This document shows positions 39,601 to 54,600 of a stretch of 64,000 bases of DNA, piece after piece (the stretch's first letter is position 1; each line of letters starts with the position of its first letter). Made by a program: the position numbers and the translations under genes. Origin of the DNA: Icerya purchasi (taxonomy: Eukaryota > Arthropoda > Insecta > Hemiptera > Monophlebidae). The stretch lies in NCBI GenBank assembly GCA_039619475.1, contig CM077116.1, positions 248,877,440 through 248,941,439 on the forward strand, given 5' to 3'. The notes beneath the pieces are model-generated. The model had not been told where the DNA came from. It searched no databases and worked only from the letters and a program-made list of their open reading frames with translations.

Positions 39601-42600
39601 TATGATTAAAACGAAGGCAAGAAATTTAAGAGAGAACAAGTAGAAAATCATGGACGGGGAGGAAGGGACGGCTCAATAGAGGGTGGTAAAAGGAGCCAGA
39701 ATTAGAAAATGAAGAAGAATAGGAGTCGAGTAATCCGGATTTGGTCATTTAAGGAAAGAAGAGCACAATATTGCGAGTTGAAAATGTGTCCCAAAATCTT
39801 CTTTATCATCCCTATATTCTGCACTTGTTTCTTTTTTCATCGCTATATTCAGTATGGCGGCTTTTCCGGAATTCTTAATGATTCGTTCGTAAAAATTATT
39901 ACAATCGTATCAAAAAAAGAAAAAAATAAATCTAAAAAATAAATTCGAATAAATTTCAAAAATAATTTTGCGAAATAATAAAGCTGGGTGAACCTAGAGC
40001 CCGGCGCGGTGCGCGAGTTCCATGTTTACATGCGCTATGGGGGAAATAGTTTTGAATGCAGCATTTCTCCCTGAAAAGTTCCATTCAAATGCATCAACCC
40101 GCACAGAGACGACGAGATTTTTAAAAGGAAATGCAGGTTTTTAATTTTCTTGCTTTTTACATCAAGTCCGAAAATATTTGAAAATGTAATTTTTTTTACA
40201 TTTGAACACTAATGCCCGTTTTTGTTTTTCTTCTAATTTTAAAGAAACGGCTTATTTGATTTCATAGTGAAAGCCGACGTATAACTTCCTTAATTTGATC
40301 GTATTTGTTAAACTAAGAACTTTCTATCAAAATTTATCCTTCATTTTAATGTGCTTAATAATAAGCGATTATTATTATTATTTTTTACTATCGACTTCTT
40401 TCCAGCTATGTAAGCCGATTTTAACGATACTTTGTTTATTCGAAAGTATATAAGGGCGGCAGTAGCATAATCGGCGAGTCTTATAGAAAACGAGAGACTA
40501 TTTTTCACGCTGGTTAAATGATTTTTTCATATCACTTGAATTCCGATATTATAAGTGTTAACGTTGTTTAAGAATAATCGTAATATCCTTTCTAGGGGTA
40601 TTTTTTTTGTGAATTGCATTTTATCAAGTAATTATTTTCGATACTTTTTGGGGAATTTAATTTTTTTTATTTTTAAATTTAGTGTGTATTTATTTATTTT
40701 TAAATTTAGTGTGTATTTATTTATTTTTTTTCCAAAAACAATTTCATATAATTCCGGATTGTAGATTTAAGTATTTCGTCAAAACAGATGACAATTTTTT
40801 CTTTTTTTCAAAATTTTTATAAAAAACAAATTATGAGTAAAGAAATATCATTTTTAATTAAAATTAGCATGCTTTAATTCTAGCAGAAAATTATCAGCTC
40901 ACATACTGAACAAAATGTTCAGTATATGTACGTACTTGTAGTAAGTTTGGCAAGAGAAAGTGTGCATTTTCGAATTCAAAAGTAAATTACGAGCTATATT
41001 TTTAAGCATTAAAACGCCAGTAAATAATACATTAACGGTAAACACTTAACTGATGGAGTAGTAGTGATGCTCATGCCGATGTTAAAATTATTTTCAATGT
41101 AACAAAGTCAAATCTCAACTATACGCTAATTATTAAAAAAAATCTAAATTTAAATCGAATGTATAATGTGAAAATAGTATAATTATAATTAAATTAATTT
41201 CCAAAAAAAATTTCTATATTAAGATGAGATAGAATGAATCGGGAGGCGTATTTTATCAATTACCATTAATAAACATCTTAAATTTTAAACACCTTCGTGT
41301 GTTACATCTTTAATAATATTAATTTTTCATTAATCGACCAAAATTAATTAATGGAAAAAAAGTAATTTGGCTGCTTCGTTTAGCCGAAATAAAGTTTGTT
41401 AGTTTTGTGAAATAATTATGAAATTGGTTTATTTCGATTATTGTGTGCAACGAATTTTGTACATAATTATCGAAACATTCGAAATATGTAATTGCGATAA
41501 ACCGAGAAAAAAACAATGAAGGATTATTTAAATTGCTGACTTTAACAACGGTGTGTATGTCTCAAAATATATCTAGGCGCGAATTCTTCATATTTATATG
41601 CTAAGAATTTTTTTTGCTAATCTTTCATTTCTTAACCACTTACGCACAGTTATTATTATTCAGTCCTAAATTGAAGTAGTAGTATTTTCCGATCTAATTA
41701 CATAAAGAAATGCGTGAAATTCCATTTAACTTGAAACAATTAAATATTACAAGTTTTTCTTATGCATGTGCGTCCGAAGTTGTTTGTCACCAGAACTGTT
41801 CGTCGATTAGCCGCTGACTATTCTTAAATACTAACGTTTTAGTCATGTTGCTGTTTCGGTTGCATGCCTTCGTACGGGAAGGAGGACTATGTTGCGCTCG
41901 GATGCTGAATAATGTTGTTTTTTATACGTAATTTAAAAAAAGTTAAAGAATATTCTAAATATGTAATAAATAAATTCCTCTTATTAGCAAACACAAATAA
42001 GTATAGATTAATTCAAACTTTAATAAATTAAAAATATCTTATTTTAGAACCTTTTCCGGCATAGCCCGTCATCAGCTAACGACGCAGAGTACACTCCGTT
42101 AAAGAAGTAAACTAATAATTTTTTCGTAGGATTGAACCAATTTCCATATCGTCATTACCAGAATAATTATGAAGTTTCACGTAGGCGACCGTGCGGGCGC
42201 AATCCGGAAACTGAAGGTGCTAATGAGAAACTTCATGCCGAACAAAAAGGTTTTCCTATAAACACATAGAGGGCCGAATAGGATCAAAGAAATATGAAAG
42301 AGAAACGTTTTGTAACATTTTTTCGAAATAATACACAAACATCGTAGCAAAACAATTTTAAACGAACACTTTTTTATATAGCATTATAAACATTGTACGC
42401 TCATTACTAATCGGCATGAAAATGTACGAATATGAAAAGAGAAATAAATACAACCAATATAAGGAGAGAGTCAAGAGCTAGCGTATTTATTGAAAAAATA
42501 ATGTTTCATGAAGTATATTTGTATTCGTAATAAATGTAATTAACGATGCATAATATTAATGCTTCTCTAGTAAATTAACGGTATCGCAGCGGGCAATATA

Positions 42601-45600
42601 TCATACATATACGTTAACCTCCGATAAAAAATATCACAATGGCGATAGGATCTGTATTATCACATGTGCGCGCAGGTATTTCGGAAAGACCGCACTCGCA
42701 ATATTTGTAAAATATCGCGGCTGGACTATTGTTTGCATGGTAAATTGTTTCGAGAGCGAATATCGTCGTGGCAGTGTTTACCACTCTACAACGTTATTTA
42801 AATTTATCTTAATGCGACCGTTCACAAATGCAGAGCATCGTGATATTTTGTTCACCCATGGATATTGCAATAGCACAGCTGCGCTCTAGTATGTACGTTA
42901 TTTTCTGACGTGTTCCCAATAAAAAGTAAAAAAAAAAAAATAATAATTCAGTCAACATACCGATATGTATATAGGAGGGCAGTTCTTGCTTGGTTCGACG
43001 TTAATCGTACACTGACGCAATCGTCAATATATTATTTAAGAGTAGTCACCAAGCTGCTGCTCGTCCGTTAAACGTCACAAAAACCTTCAATCGTGAAACT
43101 TTACAGAAAGGTAGGCAGCTTCCTTCCCAGTTCAATGCAGTTCGTAATATTCTAGAACGAAATTACGGCACACAGTTTTGTCAGTATACATTGAAAAAGA
43201 TCAGGATTTAAATTCGTTTCAACGCAATTTGCGGACTAGTGGAGCACATTATTCGTGGCGGAATGCTTAAAATCATCACAATTCATTCGTTCCGACTCGT
43301 TAAAATCCGTACAACACTGTTTAAACAAAACCGGGGTTCAAAATCGGCATGTAGGTCATGTTAGCTCCCGATATTTACGCTTCTAGAAAGTTTTAACTCG
43401 GTCATTTTTCTCCATCTCGTTCAAAACGAATTACCAACTTTTTCCATTAGTCAGTAAGAATTCGTTCCGGATGAACGGTTGCTCGGCATACAGCAATAAA
43501 GTGGCGAAACACTGCGCTTAGATGAGCACTTTGTCTGCAGGTGGATAGGTCGACATGAACCGAAGCTTTTATTTAACGCGGTTTGATTTTTATTTTCGGC
43601 GGAGAATGAAAGTGAACGTTTATTTTGATACAGACCCGAGAGTAGCTGCAACAAAGAATAAAAGATGACTTACAATGACAAAAAACCCAATTACTAAGGG
43701 AAAGGGCTTTGTTTGCGCGTCAGAGGAATTTCCTTTTAAGGTGTTTTAATGACTGGGGTATTGTTATTTTTCGTATAGGAAGATTAGTTTACTTCTTTTA
43801 TCGCTTCCGGTGGTGATATTGTTAATTTATTAGAAATAATAATCATTTCCGCAACATATCAGCTTGTTAATTGCATTAATTACAAATGGAATTAACGAAA
43901 TCTTCTCTTTATGAATAAATGCTATAATAAACGCTTCCTTCTTATCGGTTTTATTTCTATATCCTTTCGGCGATATACCCTTCGTCACCATTCCGACTAG
44001 TATTAATTAACGACATGAAATTTAATATACCCTATTATAATGTGTTTGCTTAAAATTGTCTTAACGCTAAGATATTAGAGTTGTTCGTGCATTATTTCCG
44101 AGAAATACGAAACTTTTTTCACGGTATGTTTTTTTTTTGCTTTTTTTTTTTTTTTGGCTTTGTATCAAAGTATTTTCTGTCATATGTTTGTAGTCAACGT
44201 GAAATTTCCTGTTAGTAATTTCAGTTTGGCGATCACATGCACCGACACCAGCTTCCACATTTACACATTTTTATGTAAAAAACTGGACCATTATTAATTC
44301 CTTACGGTCGCTTTGAATGGTTTCATGTCAGTTTAGAAAATAAATGAAATATACCGCTGTATTTTTAATATTAAACCACTGGAAGCTTCGAAACGTTTAA
44401 ACGTAGTTTTTCTCGATATTAAACCTAAATACGAACAAGGACGCATTCGTGAGATTCATTTTGATATCTACTTATCGTAAATATTACTGCAGACTCGGAA
44501 AATGATCTTGTCAGGAAGATGAAAAGGTTAGACGTCTAATTAAATTGTACGCAATACCGTTTGAATTTTTATTACAGGCTCGCTCGAATATTGTTTCCTA
44601 CAAGGCATACAGGCGTGTTTTCTTTTATTATTCGATCATATCTTATTTTCAGCGTAATTCTTCTCTCTGTATAATTATGTAAACTGTAAATGACGCCCCC
44701 CCCCCGTAAAGCTTAAATCGAATTTATACATATATTTTGTCAAGTTTACAACGTGTACAGGGAAAGTCGGACTTTGAGGGATTGGAAAGTCACCGGAAAG
44801 TGATTGCAAAAGCCAATATTACTCGCCCTCAGAAAGTAAACGACACCTCTGTTCTGTATGAGTACTACCGAAGAAATATCTACTATACAATCTTAGCCAG
44901 TAGACGGACAAGTTGCCCAGCAATTCTTTCAGCAGCTCATTCGATTCCATTGTTCAACTACAGTTTCTAATTAAACTCCGATCTCCTCAAACAAAAGTCC
45001 TTTTCCATAACTGGCCAGTCTATACTCGAAAAACTCCTCGTCTTTCTTTCCACCGGTATTCGTTTTTTCCCTGCATTTTTTTTCCAACAATTCTTCATAA
45101 TCTTAAACTTTTCAAACGTTGTTCATGCAAGTGTTAGTTTTCCTTTCGGTGTTCGCTAAATCCTCTGCCAATTCCAGTGTTTCTTAGTGAATTCAAAGGT
45201 ACCTTCAATTCTACATTTCCTGTTTACTTTCTTATTTCCATTGATGGTTCAAAAAGAACGGAAGCAGCAGGCGCCGCCTGTTTTTTTTTTTTATTCGATC
45301 TTAAATCTTTAAATTTCTCACCGGTCGTTCCATCGGTATTCCTGCAGGCCTCTGGTTATGTAACGATTAAAAAGCATTGACGAAACTGATTTATTGACCC
45401 GATCTACATACTGGTCGATTTCTTATGAAATTTCTCGTTTTCAATATTAATTTTCTTTTGCCATTCTAAATTTTGGCGATATACATATATATATATATTC
45501 TTCACCGATATTTAGTCTTTTTCCCCATTCATTCAGCCTTTGCCGTCTTTTCGACCACCGGGTACACATCCTCAGTCGTTGTTTCATTTTTGTCGTTTGC

Positions 45601-48600
45601 TGCCCTCAGGTCTTTTTCCTTTTTTCTCTAATTTCGTAAATTCCAACGACGGCAGTTTAATTTGCGAAATGCTAATCACATCTTTTTGGAATGTTCTGTT
45701 CTCTCCACTGAGCGTTCTAATTTCAGATCCTGGGCTTATCTCTTGCTACATCCAATAAAAAAACCCATTCTTCATTCTTACGTTTCCTTCGCCCGCTATA
45801 GTTCTTGTGTTATTGTCTCCTTCTCCTTCCCCCCTACCGTTTCTAACCGCATTAAGGTTTAGTATATTTTCTTTCTCCATGGCACCTTGAACTGTAGCGC
45901 CGGGTTAATGCCCCCGTTTGGCAAGTCCAAGAGGAACGAGAATAAGTAAAGATAAGGACAAAAAACAAAGAGTAAACATTTAAAAGAAGTTGTTTTAAAG
46001 TACTATACGTAAGATCTGCGCACGATGACGGGGAAACCGTTTAAATTAATTACAGTGAAAATATCACGACATTAAAAGGAAGGTGGTCGTTATAACCGGT
46101 TCATCGTCTTAATCGAATAAAGTACTTAATCTTTTAATCACTGTATTTATTATTATATTTACAATTACTCCCGTGAACATGAAGTGTTTGCATCGAAACT
46201 GTTAATTAAGTGTTAAAAATTTATTTTGGTCATAATCTTTTAATATCTAGTTATTCATTGTCATTAAGCAATCACCTTGCCTCTTAAACCTTCACGAAAT
46301 ATATACGGAATAGCCGTTCATTAATTAAACTAATAATCTCATTCCAGCGACAAATTCATCGGGTAAGGGGAACCGGAGATGCTACACCTTTAGAAATTTT
46401 GTAAAGGATTTTTCTGGAACTGAATTAACATTGCACGGTAATTGTTATATTCAAAACGCAAGTGTGTACCTGTAAGACTACACTTGAAATTGATATTGTG
46501 ATTGTTTGATTTATCGCGATACAAAAATGCAGTCCCGCAACTGTGAGTTTGCCTGCTCTAGTCTGACGACGAACTTATTACGAGAATTAAATAAATAAAT
46601 AAATAATCGCTAGTAATCACGTGGAAGGCAATAGCAAACCACCACGTACAACATCATATGCGCGCTAGGTCAGTACACAGCAGACCCACACGGGACTGCA
46701 CTTGTATATCGATAAATCAAACGATTACAATCAGTTCCGAATGTAGTCTTACGTGTGTACAGCTGCGTTGCATATAACAATTGCCTAGTACACTACCTAT
46801 GTCTGCACTACTAAGATGTACAAATAGATAGTCGCCGACGCTCAGGAATTAAGTATGGCACTATATAGAAGTCTTATTTATATTTTAATTTCTCCATTTT
46901 AGAAACTATATCACAATCACGAACTAGTGTCAATTTTTACCGCGTAATATTTCCCCTTAATATGTGTGTAATCTGGCGGCATATAATTTAATCACGGAAA
47001 ATACGAAACTTTTAATTATTTTATATTCAGCGTTTTTGTGATTATCAGATTACGATCTACCTGGAAGCGCACATGTTCCTTTTGTTCTCCTGCATTATTG
47101 AATTTCGCCAATGTACTTTCTCTTAAGTGCTCGCCGGTCTTTAATTTGGTTTTTTTTGTTTAACGTATTTCGGTACTAGCCTGAAATTTCCACCCTCTTT
47201 TTTTTTTATTGGTGCTTTTATTTTCAGTTGTACATGTGTATTTTGAAAAGGCTAATTTCCGACATGATTTTTATTTGTTTTTTCAAACGTTAACTTTTAA
47301 ATATTTCGTTCTTTTCTCCTGGAAATTGTTTCGATAAATAAATATCGATCGCCTATTAGATCGTTAAAATTCTGCAATAGTTTACATTTAAAGCGACTTG
47401 TACGTACCGAAGTCGGCCTCCTAAATCGCGCCTTTTTGTTCCTTTTTTTCTTTTTTTTTACGGGGGTTTGAACAACTAAGGGCAGCTACCCAGGACAACT
47501 GGACTATATTAGGGATTAAATTTTAATTCGGTCAGGGATCGATGAAAGAAAAGAGGCAAGAATAGGAACCACCTTTGAAGACGGCAAAGCTACGATATGG
47601 GAAGTATTATATGGAGTAGAAAAATCCTTTGGTAACTAGTTTGTTTTACTTCTGTAGCGCAGAGTTGAAGGAGTAACAAAAAACAATAAACGATTAATTT
47701 GCAAGCTGACAATGAAATAACTTAAACCGGACATCATCGTAGGCTCCATATGTTTTTTTTGTGTACTACTTTTTTAATATACTCCTTTACTTATAAAACG
47801 GATTCATCTTTTATCCGGTACACAGAGCTACCGCATTTTTTCCTGTCTAATGAAGAAATAAAATCTGAAAACGAGAATAAAACGAGAATAAAAGTTTTAA
47901 AAGCAATTACAAAAAACCGAATATTTTTATTTTTTGTCAGAAGTTGTACAGCAAGTTTCATCAATTTGGTTGAATTTATACTAAGCTCCGAGAACTTTGG
48001 CATCTAAAAAGAAAGAGTCGGTTCATTTTAAATTCAGTTTCGTTTCATCTTCTGTATACAACGCGTGTCAATCAACATCATTGGAACTACAGTCTGCGCT
48101 CTCATTAAATTTTCATCATTGGTATCGAGATCTTCAGAATCACGTTATGTTTTGATCTAAATTAATTCTTCGTACCCGATTTCATCCTAAGTTCCATTTT
48201 AAGTTTGATTTAGGAGGGTACCATCCTGAGTTTTTTTTTTGGTTTTTTTTTTTTTTTTTGAATCCAGCACGAAGATAAAATTTGCAACGGTATTAAAAAT
48301 CGTTCGAAGCTTTCGAAATTTTCTTTTTTTCCATTATCATCGCGTTCTAAAAATAAGTAATTTTTTATTTCGAATTAAGTTTGTCGCTAAAATTCTTTTT
48401 TTCTTCTTCTTTTGTGTGTGTATTTGTATTTTAAAAGTTTCAATGTGTAGCAGCGGTACATTCTCCCGGAACGAAAAACAATTAGAACTATTCAACTAGC
48501 GATGGTCGGCGCTGCACGTTTCTTTCTGTCACACAATTTCCTGCATAATCATATTTCATTTTATTTTCCGAAAATTAAAATGAATGATAACAATTTGGAA

Positions 48601-51600
48601 GTGGTCGCAAACGCTAACATGTTCACGCTTTTTTCCACTATTTTCTTTTTTTTATTTATTTTTGTTTCGTTACTATTATAAATCCAATGTCTTCCTAAGA
48701 AAAGCAAATCAAATTTCTAATATACGAAATAATTAATTAAAGGATTTTGCTTCAATTTTATTTTAAATTCTTAAAGGCCTGTGTGTGTATAAATACATTC
48801 GAAAGAGTCAGTTTGTAACTCTTTTTTTTTTTTCTCCATTAAAATGCGTTGTATGATTTATTTCTATTCTTTAAAATCTTACAAATACCGTTTTTGAAAA
48901 TATTTATATTTTTAATTTTATTGTAAAGAATAATTTTTTTTAATAAAAAATCTGGGGCGTAGTTAAATAAGTGATTAAATTTTTTAATTTTTACATAGTC
49001 GCGAATTCATATAAATCTTCAATATAACAATATTTTTAATTATGTAAAAAAATATTAATCTTTATTATGTATATCTCTAATAATCAAATATTCAGGGTAA
49101 AAATAATGATTTTGTTTCGGAGCATCCGGCGGAGCAGTAAAAAATCACTGCTCATTTCAAAGAACTGCTCCAGGCGGAGCTGCTCCGGTAAATCAGTTGT
49201 CGGGCACAACTCTATATAATCAGCTACGCCAGCCTCGGCTAAGTGTCTTTGTTGTCACGCCGTTATAAGCGATAATTTTTTTTATCCGCGTATCGGAATT
49301 TTTTACCCGTCATATCAACCGACAGAGACTGACAAATGGTTTTATCGAATTCTGCCAGTTCCAACGATATTCATTTTACAATTCTCACTGGAAGTCGTCT
49401 TCTAGCGTTTTTGGGAAAAATTTTGAATGCGCGCCGGATAACTAAAGTTTGCGACATTTAACACTGTTGATATCAATCTTTTTCACAGAGAACCGGTCCT
49501 CTGATTCGATCTGCCAAAAACCATTTTCTTTCTTTGGAAACTAAAATACAGCCACCGGGCAGCTCTATTCGCCTGTATGGCGTACGGTTTTTTTTTTTTT
49601 TTGTTTACAACTGCGGGTTGAAATGGCTAGCAAGGGGTCATAAAAGATTCTCTTTAGCTCCCTATTCGGTCCTTGCTTTTATCGTTTCACAGTCCAACAC
49701 AGCTCTAATGCCTACTTTTTTAGTTTTTTTTTTCCGTTCTTTTAGTAGCTCTTGTCATCTCCCCTGTTCTTAGGATAAACACTCTTTTCGCGATTCCCTT
49801 TTTTGTCTTGTGCTTGTCCCGTTGACGGATAAAATCGTGCCCGACAGACCAGATGAAATAAAGATAGGTAAAAGAGTAAAAATTTCGTTAATTTATTCTT
49901 ATGAAATTTTAACAGGACCGCCTTAATGATGAAACTAGTGATACGATTTCCTCATCTATTGTAGACGGCCAGTCGAAGGATAACTATGAGGACATTTTGG
50001 CCACCATTATAATAAATAAAGTAAGTAAATTTTAGGAAATTTTTTAACGTCCGCCTGATTGTATGAAATAAATTCAGTTCAAGATGATTTAGCTTTTTTT
50101 TTTTTTTTTAGACCAGCCATATTTTTGTAAAGGCGTTTCGTACGAGCGCTTGAACTGGAATATGAGTTATATATAATAATAATAGCATTTTCGCTTTTCA
50201 GCGGGTTTCAGGGGCAATTCTACGGCAATACTGGTGCATTTTCCGAGTTTAGTCATCTGAAAAGAAAATATCGAAAATAAACACCTATAATTTAAGTATG
50301 ATTTAAGATGTGAAGATTAAACGTTTTTCTGCCAAGAAGCGAACGAAACTAGCTGGTTTATTCGAGCGCAAAATATGTGATACCGCTTGCCAATAATGAT
50401 GGAAGCAGATGCGTTATTAAACGGAAATTAGGGGGAATCACCGACAATAGGTTGCATCTTCGTTATTTGTTAGAAGGAAGTTTTCAAATCGTAATGAATG
50501 GCGGTAACGAGTTTTAATAAAAAGTGCAACGCATCTGAAAAAGCTGCAAAACTATACTCATTCCGCATTTTTCAAACCGGCTTTTAAAGGTCAATTTCTA
50601 ATCGAATTACAGCCTCTCCAGCTTTCTTTTTAATGCAACCGAATAGGAAAAACTTAGCATGTTGGGTAAACACCGTAATTATCGGTCTCAAGAAATAGTG
50701 CAGTTTCAATATTACGCGCTAGGAAATATCGATATTTTATCGCTCGTCGGAAATGTATTCGCTATTTCGTTCTCGAATTATTAAATTACCTCCGGTTTGC
50801 CGAGTAAACTTTTATCGTCGCATTTATTAAAGTTGATTCCATAAATTATTTCATTTTTCTATAAGAAGCTTGTATTTATTGAAATCGACTATCACTTCCC
50901 CTAAAAATTCCTTTAAATAGCACTTTAACAACTTCTCATATTCGGTCTACTTTTTTCTTGTCTAGGATAGAGTGTAAATAAAGGCAAAATATTCTAAGAT
51001 CCTGTGAATTTTTTCACTTCGACGGAAGATAGAGATATAAAAAAAATCCTCGAAGTATACGTTGTATTATTATTTCAGATTTTTTTTTTTTTAAATTTTT
51101 TCTTTATTAAATACTACTGCGTTCGTACGACCACTATTGGTGCGGATGTCTTGTGAAATTTCATAACTTTTTCATTAGAACAGATGATCACAATAATGAT
51201 TTTCCTACTGTTAAGTTTTAAATCAAGCTGTATCTTGTAGAAATATTCTAAAACGCGCGCACACATTCACATCAACACGGTAAACGTGGTGTGCTCATTT
51301 ATTTACCACGTAACCGAGATTTAAAATATCTCACTTAAATTTTCACTTTGATCATCGTGGAGGGTTTGCTGGAAGATTCGGCCGATGTATGTGATGCGGA
51401 TACTTTTATTTACTCTCATTTTGTTGAAATACCTTTTTTTTGTCTTTGCAGTCTTCTTGTACATATTGTATATTAAGGTGGTCAGCATGTGAAAAAAAAA
51501 AAAAAATATCATACGTTCGTTGTCATCCGAAGAATTCTTGCTGCAGTTGCTGAATTCGATTGATGTTGCGCTCCTACGAATCACATACTTCAATTCCGCA

Positions 51601-54600
51601 CCTCTGAATTGGCCTCAGTGTATTGTTAAGTATACTAAGTGTTTACAAACGCAGGTTCAGAGTTTCTACCGATTACCGTCGGCAGCCATCTGAAATTCGC
51701 TGTCTCACGTATTTCAAGGTGCCCACGTCAGCCGTCGATCGAGAATCAATTCTAGATATTCGACTGACAATGAGCTGGTCTGCGATAGTTTCGATGCGCC
51801 AAAAAAGTACTTTCAGTTGGTCTAGAATTTTTTTTGCCGTTGGCTCAGATTCTGCAAAATTAAACAAAATATGAAACATAATAATCAAATACACAAGTAC
51901 TTCGTTGCAATGTTTAATTCGTTTAAAATTATCTATTTCAGAATGAAAGAAAAACAAAAAGGTATCTCGCATACAGTACGAGTTTTGAGAAAGAAACGTG
52001 TACTAAATTCAAACTGAGTGTGCCCCTTCTTTCGTCTATGAAAGTTCGAGATAAACATATTCTGTTCCGTCGTCGCGAGACGGTTAATTTTTAATTCGAC
52101 ATTATATATGTATCTTCGTAATTTTAACCGATACGTCTAGATTGTTTCGGAGTAACGCGGTGTGATTTGTAATTTTTTAATTATTAATTTTATTACTACT
52201 GTTCTATTTCGTAGATATTGTTAAGGAACAACAACGAAAAAATCCGCAACTCAGCAGCTGGCATTACAAATAATGGAACTGGTCAGTATACGCATTTGAT
52301 ATCTTAAAATAATAACGTTCATTGCGAATGGTAATATACTATTTGTAACTTCAGGTGGTAGTGAGATCGCTTTGAAAGTACATCAATTTATGAACTAGAT
52401 GCCAAATTCGTATTCCATATTCGTGACAGGGTTCTAGTCAAATTTGTAAATGGCAGTCAGAAATATTTCGGAAATGTATCTATTCGTTAATAATTGAACA
52501 TTAAGTAACCGGGGTCATCCGATTAAACGATATTTACTCTAGTCGAATTTCGCTGTAATTCTCGAAACCTTAAGGGTGGTCGACAATTCCTAAATTCTTG
52601 AATTAAGGTTTTTTTAAAAATTCAAGCTTACACAACTCGTTAGCGTAGGTTTTCTTCAGTACCCGAAATAATAGCGTAATTATTTATTAATACATATATA
52701 AAAGTTTAAAAATGGAACACTTTTTTTGTTCTTCTTTCAAATATTTACTTCGGTGCTATTTTAGAAATGAAATTATTGCTTTTATTCTGAAAATGGAAAT
52801 AACGTTGTTCCGTAAGAATTACTCTATTCTCGAAGTGAGGAATGTTTTCTATTTTTGAATTCGAACGTGTGTGTGTGTGTGTTAATTTTTAATGTTTACT
52901 CGGGCGTCGTCGGTATAGCAACTAAATAAACAGATGTATTCGTTAGTCAACGTGAAACATAATTCGTAATACGCATGTTTACGAGCACAACTGGCACGCG
53001 AAGACAGAAAAATCCGTTATGAAACGTGCTACAATTAAAATGTTCACCGCCGTAACAGTGTTAAGAGGTCCTTTGTAATTTATTCCGTTGATTAATTGGT
53101 TGCGCATTAAAAATACGAATTAATCACATTTCTTCGGCAGTCGATTTGGTATGCAACAAAAGTCTTAAAATATGGTTTGTTCGAAACGTAATTTCAAACT
53201 GCCTCTGACTTATCGGTTTAAGTGAAAAAATATACAACGTCATTTATATAGTAACATAAAAGTATTAAAAAAATTATCCATTTACTGATGTTATCTTCTA
53301 CGTATACGTACAAGATTTCAGTGGAAGATAAGGAGATATAACTCCACAAGACCCATATTTTTGGCCGCAACCTCAACTACATCACCACAAAGGAGACTAC
53401 AATGTTCCGGAATCTAACAAGTCGTAGCCGTTTGTTTTGAAATGTTTAAGTACTCGTATTTATCCTTAATATCGGAAATAACTGCGGATGACAACTGTAG
53501 TGAAGAACTGCTTCGTCTGAGTATTACAGTTTTCAATCCATTGCACGAAAAAGTTTTTTGCTTATTGCGCTTACCGTATTGTACGTTTCACAATTCTTTC
53601 GGTATAATTTTATTATTTCAGTTAAGTTACAATTTAATTTTCCTTTCACATTTTTATATTGATTTGAAAACTTAAAAGTAATTTCAACACTAAATAACCT
53701 GAAATAATAAGGCATTGAGAAATGTGCAAATTCCTGTACGTTAGGCGTTCGCTACAATAACGAGTCTTAATTTATTGCGAAAATACCGTAATTTTTCACG
53801 GTCAGCCTCACGTTAAATACGCCCATAAACAGAAGAGCGTGCGGAACATTGTATTTGAGGAAACGTTATTTGGCAAGGTTCGAGGGAGAGAATCGAAGTG
53901 AGTAGAGAACAAAGGTCCCAACTATACACACACACATTAATATATATATATATATATAATTGTATATGTATATATCAACGTTCCGCATGATTAATTTAAA
54001 AGCTTTTATTTTTTCATACATGGCTACTAATGTTAATTTTATTGACCGATCCTAATAAATTGCGTTTCCTAGGGTACTTCCTTGTGAAGCAAATTTCATT
54101 TCGAAATTTTATAATAATTCAAAATTTTTCAAACTAGGTGTCGCTAGTAATGAAGAAGAAGAAACGTCCGATCAGACAGACTCTTTCATTAGTCCTATCG
54201 AAACGCAGATGTCTTTAACCGTATGTATTGCATTGCAGTAATAATGTGAACCTATCATGAAGTAAAAATTTCTCGCATGTTCTTTATGAACCTTTAAACT
54301 ATTATAGCTGTTTTTTGTATCGATATTTCTTGCTTTTGTGGAAAACCTAAATTGACGGAAATTTAAATACCTCTTCTTGGAGGACAAAAATATTGAATTT
54401 TTCATATGTTTTTCTTTTAAATCTTTCAAACGTGAAATTGCTAAAAATTATTTTTCAATACGAGTTGCTTTGTGACAGGTTAAAGAAAATGCATTTATTG
54501 AAATATTACGAAGTCACAGATAAAAATCATTTTTTTAAATATTTGGTTTTATTCAGGAATATCCCGAAAAAATTTTCTCGGTAAAAATACAAAAAAATCT

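Larger units (their letters stand above)
38542..49915 (+). other. Intron 5 (11.4 kb)
   Basis: It contains LINE ends at 39290-39720 (-), 44990-45960 (+), 47450-47640 (-) and 49534-49890 (+) and a 27-bp tandem duplication at 40669-40722. The 41-44 kb and 46-47.4 kb stretches show nothing assignable. The block about 46550-46800 is GC-richer and may be an old repeat. Confidence 0.55.

Noticed and set aside
46480..46800. GC-richer block with GGAAGGCAATAGCAAACCACC
   Set aside because: It looks like old repetitive DNA, but I could not find a second copy in the window or a defined end.
51673..51865. Exon-like segment on the - strand with AG/GT-like borders
   Set aside because: Other frames of the same DNA show RT thumb motifs (LILDRRLTWAP), so it is a decayed LINE.
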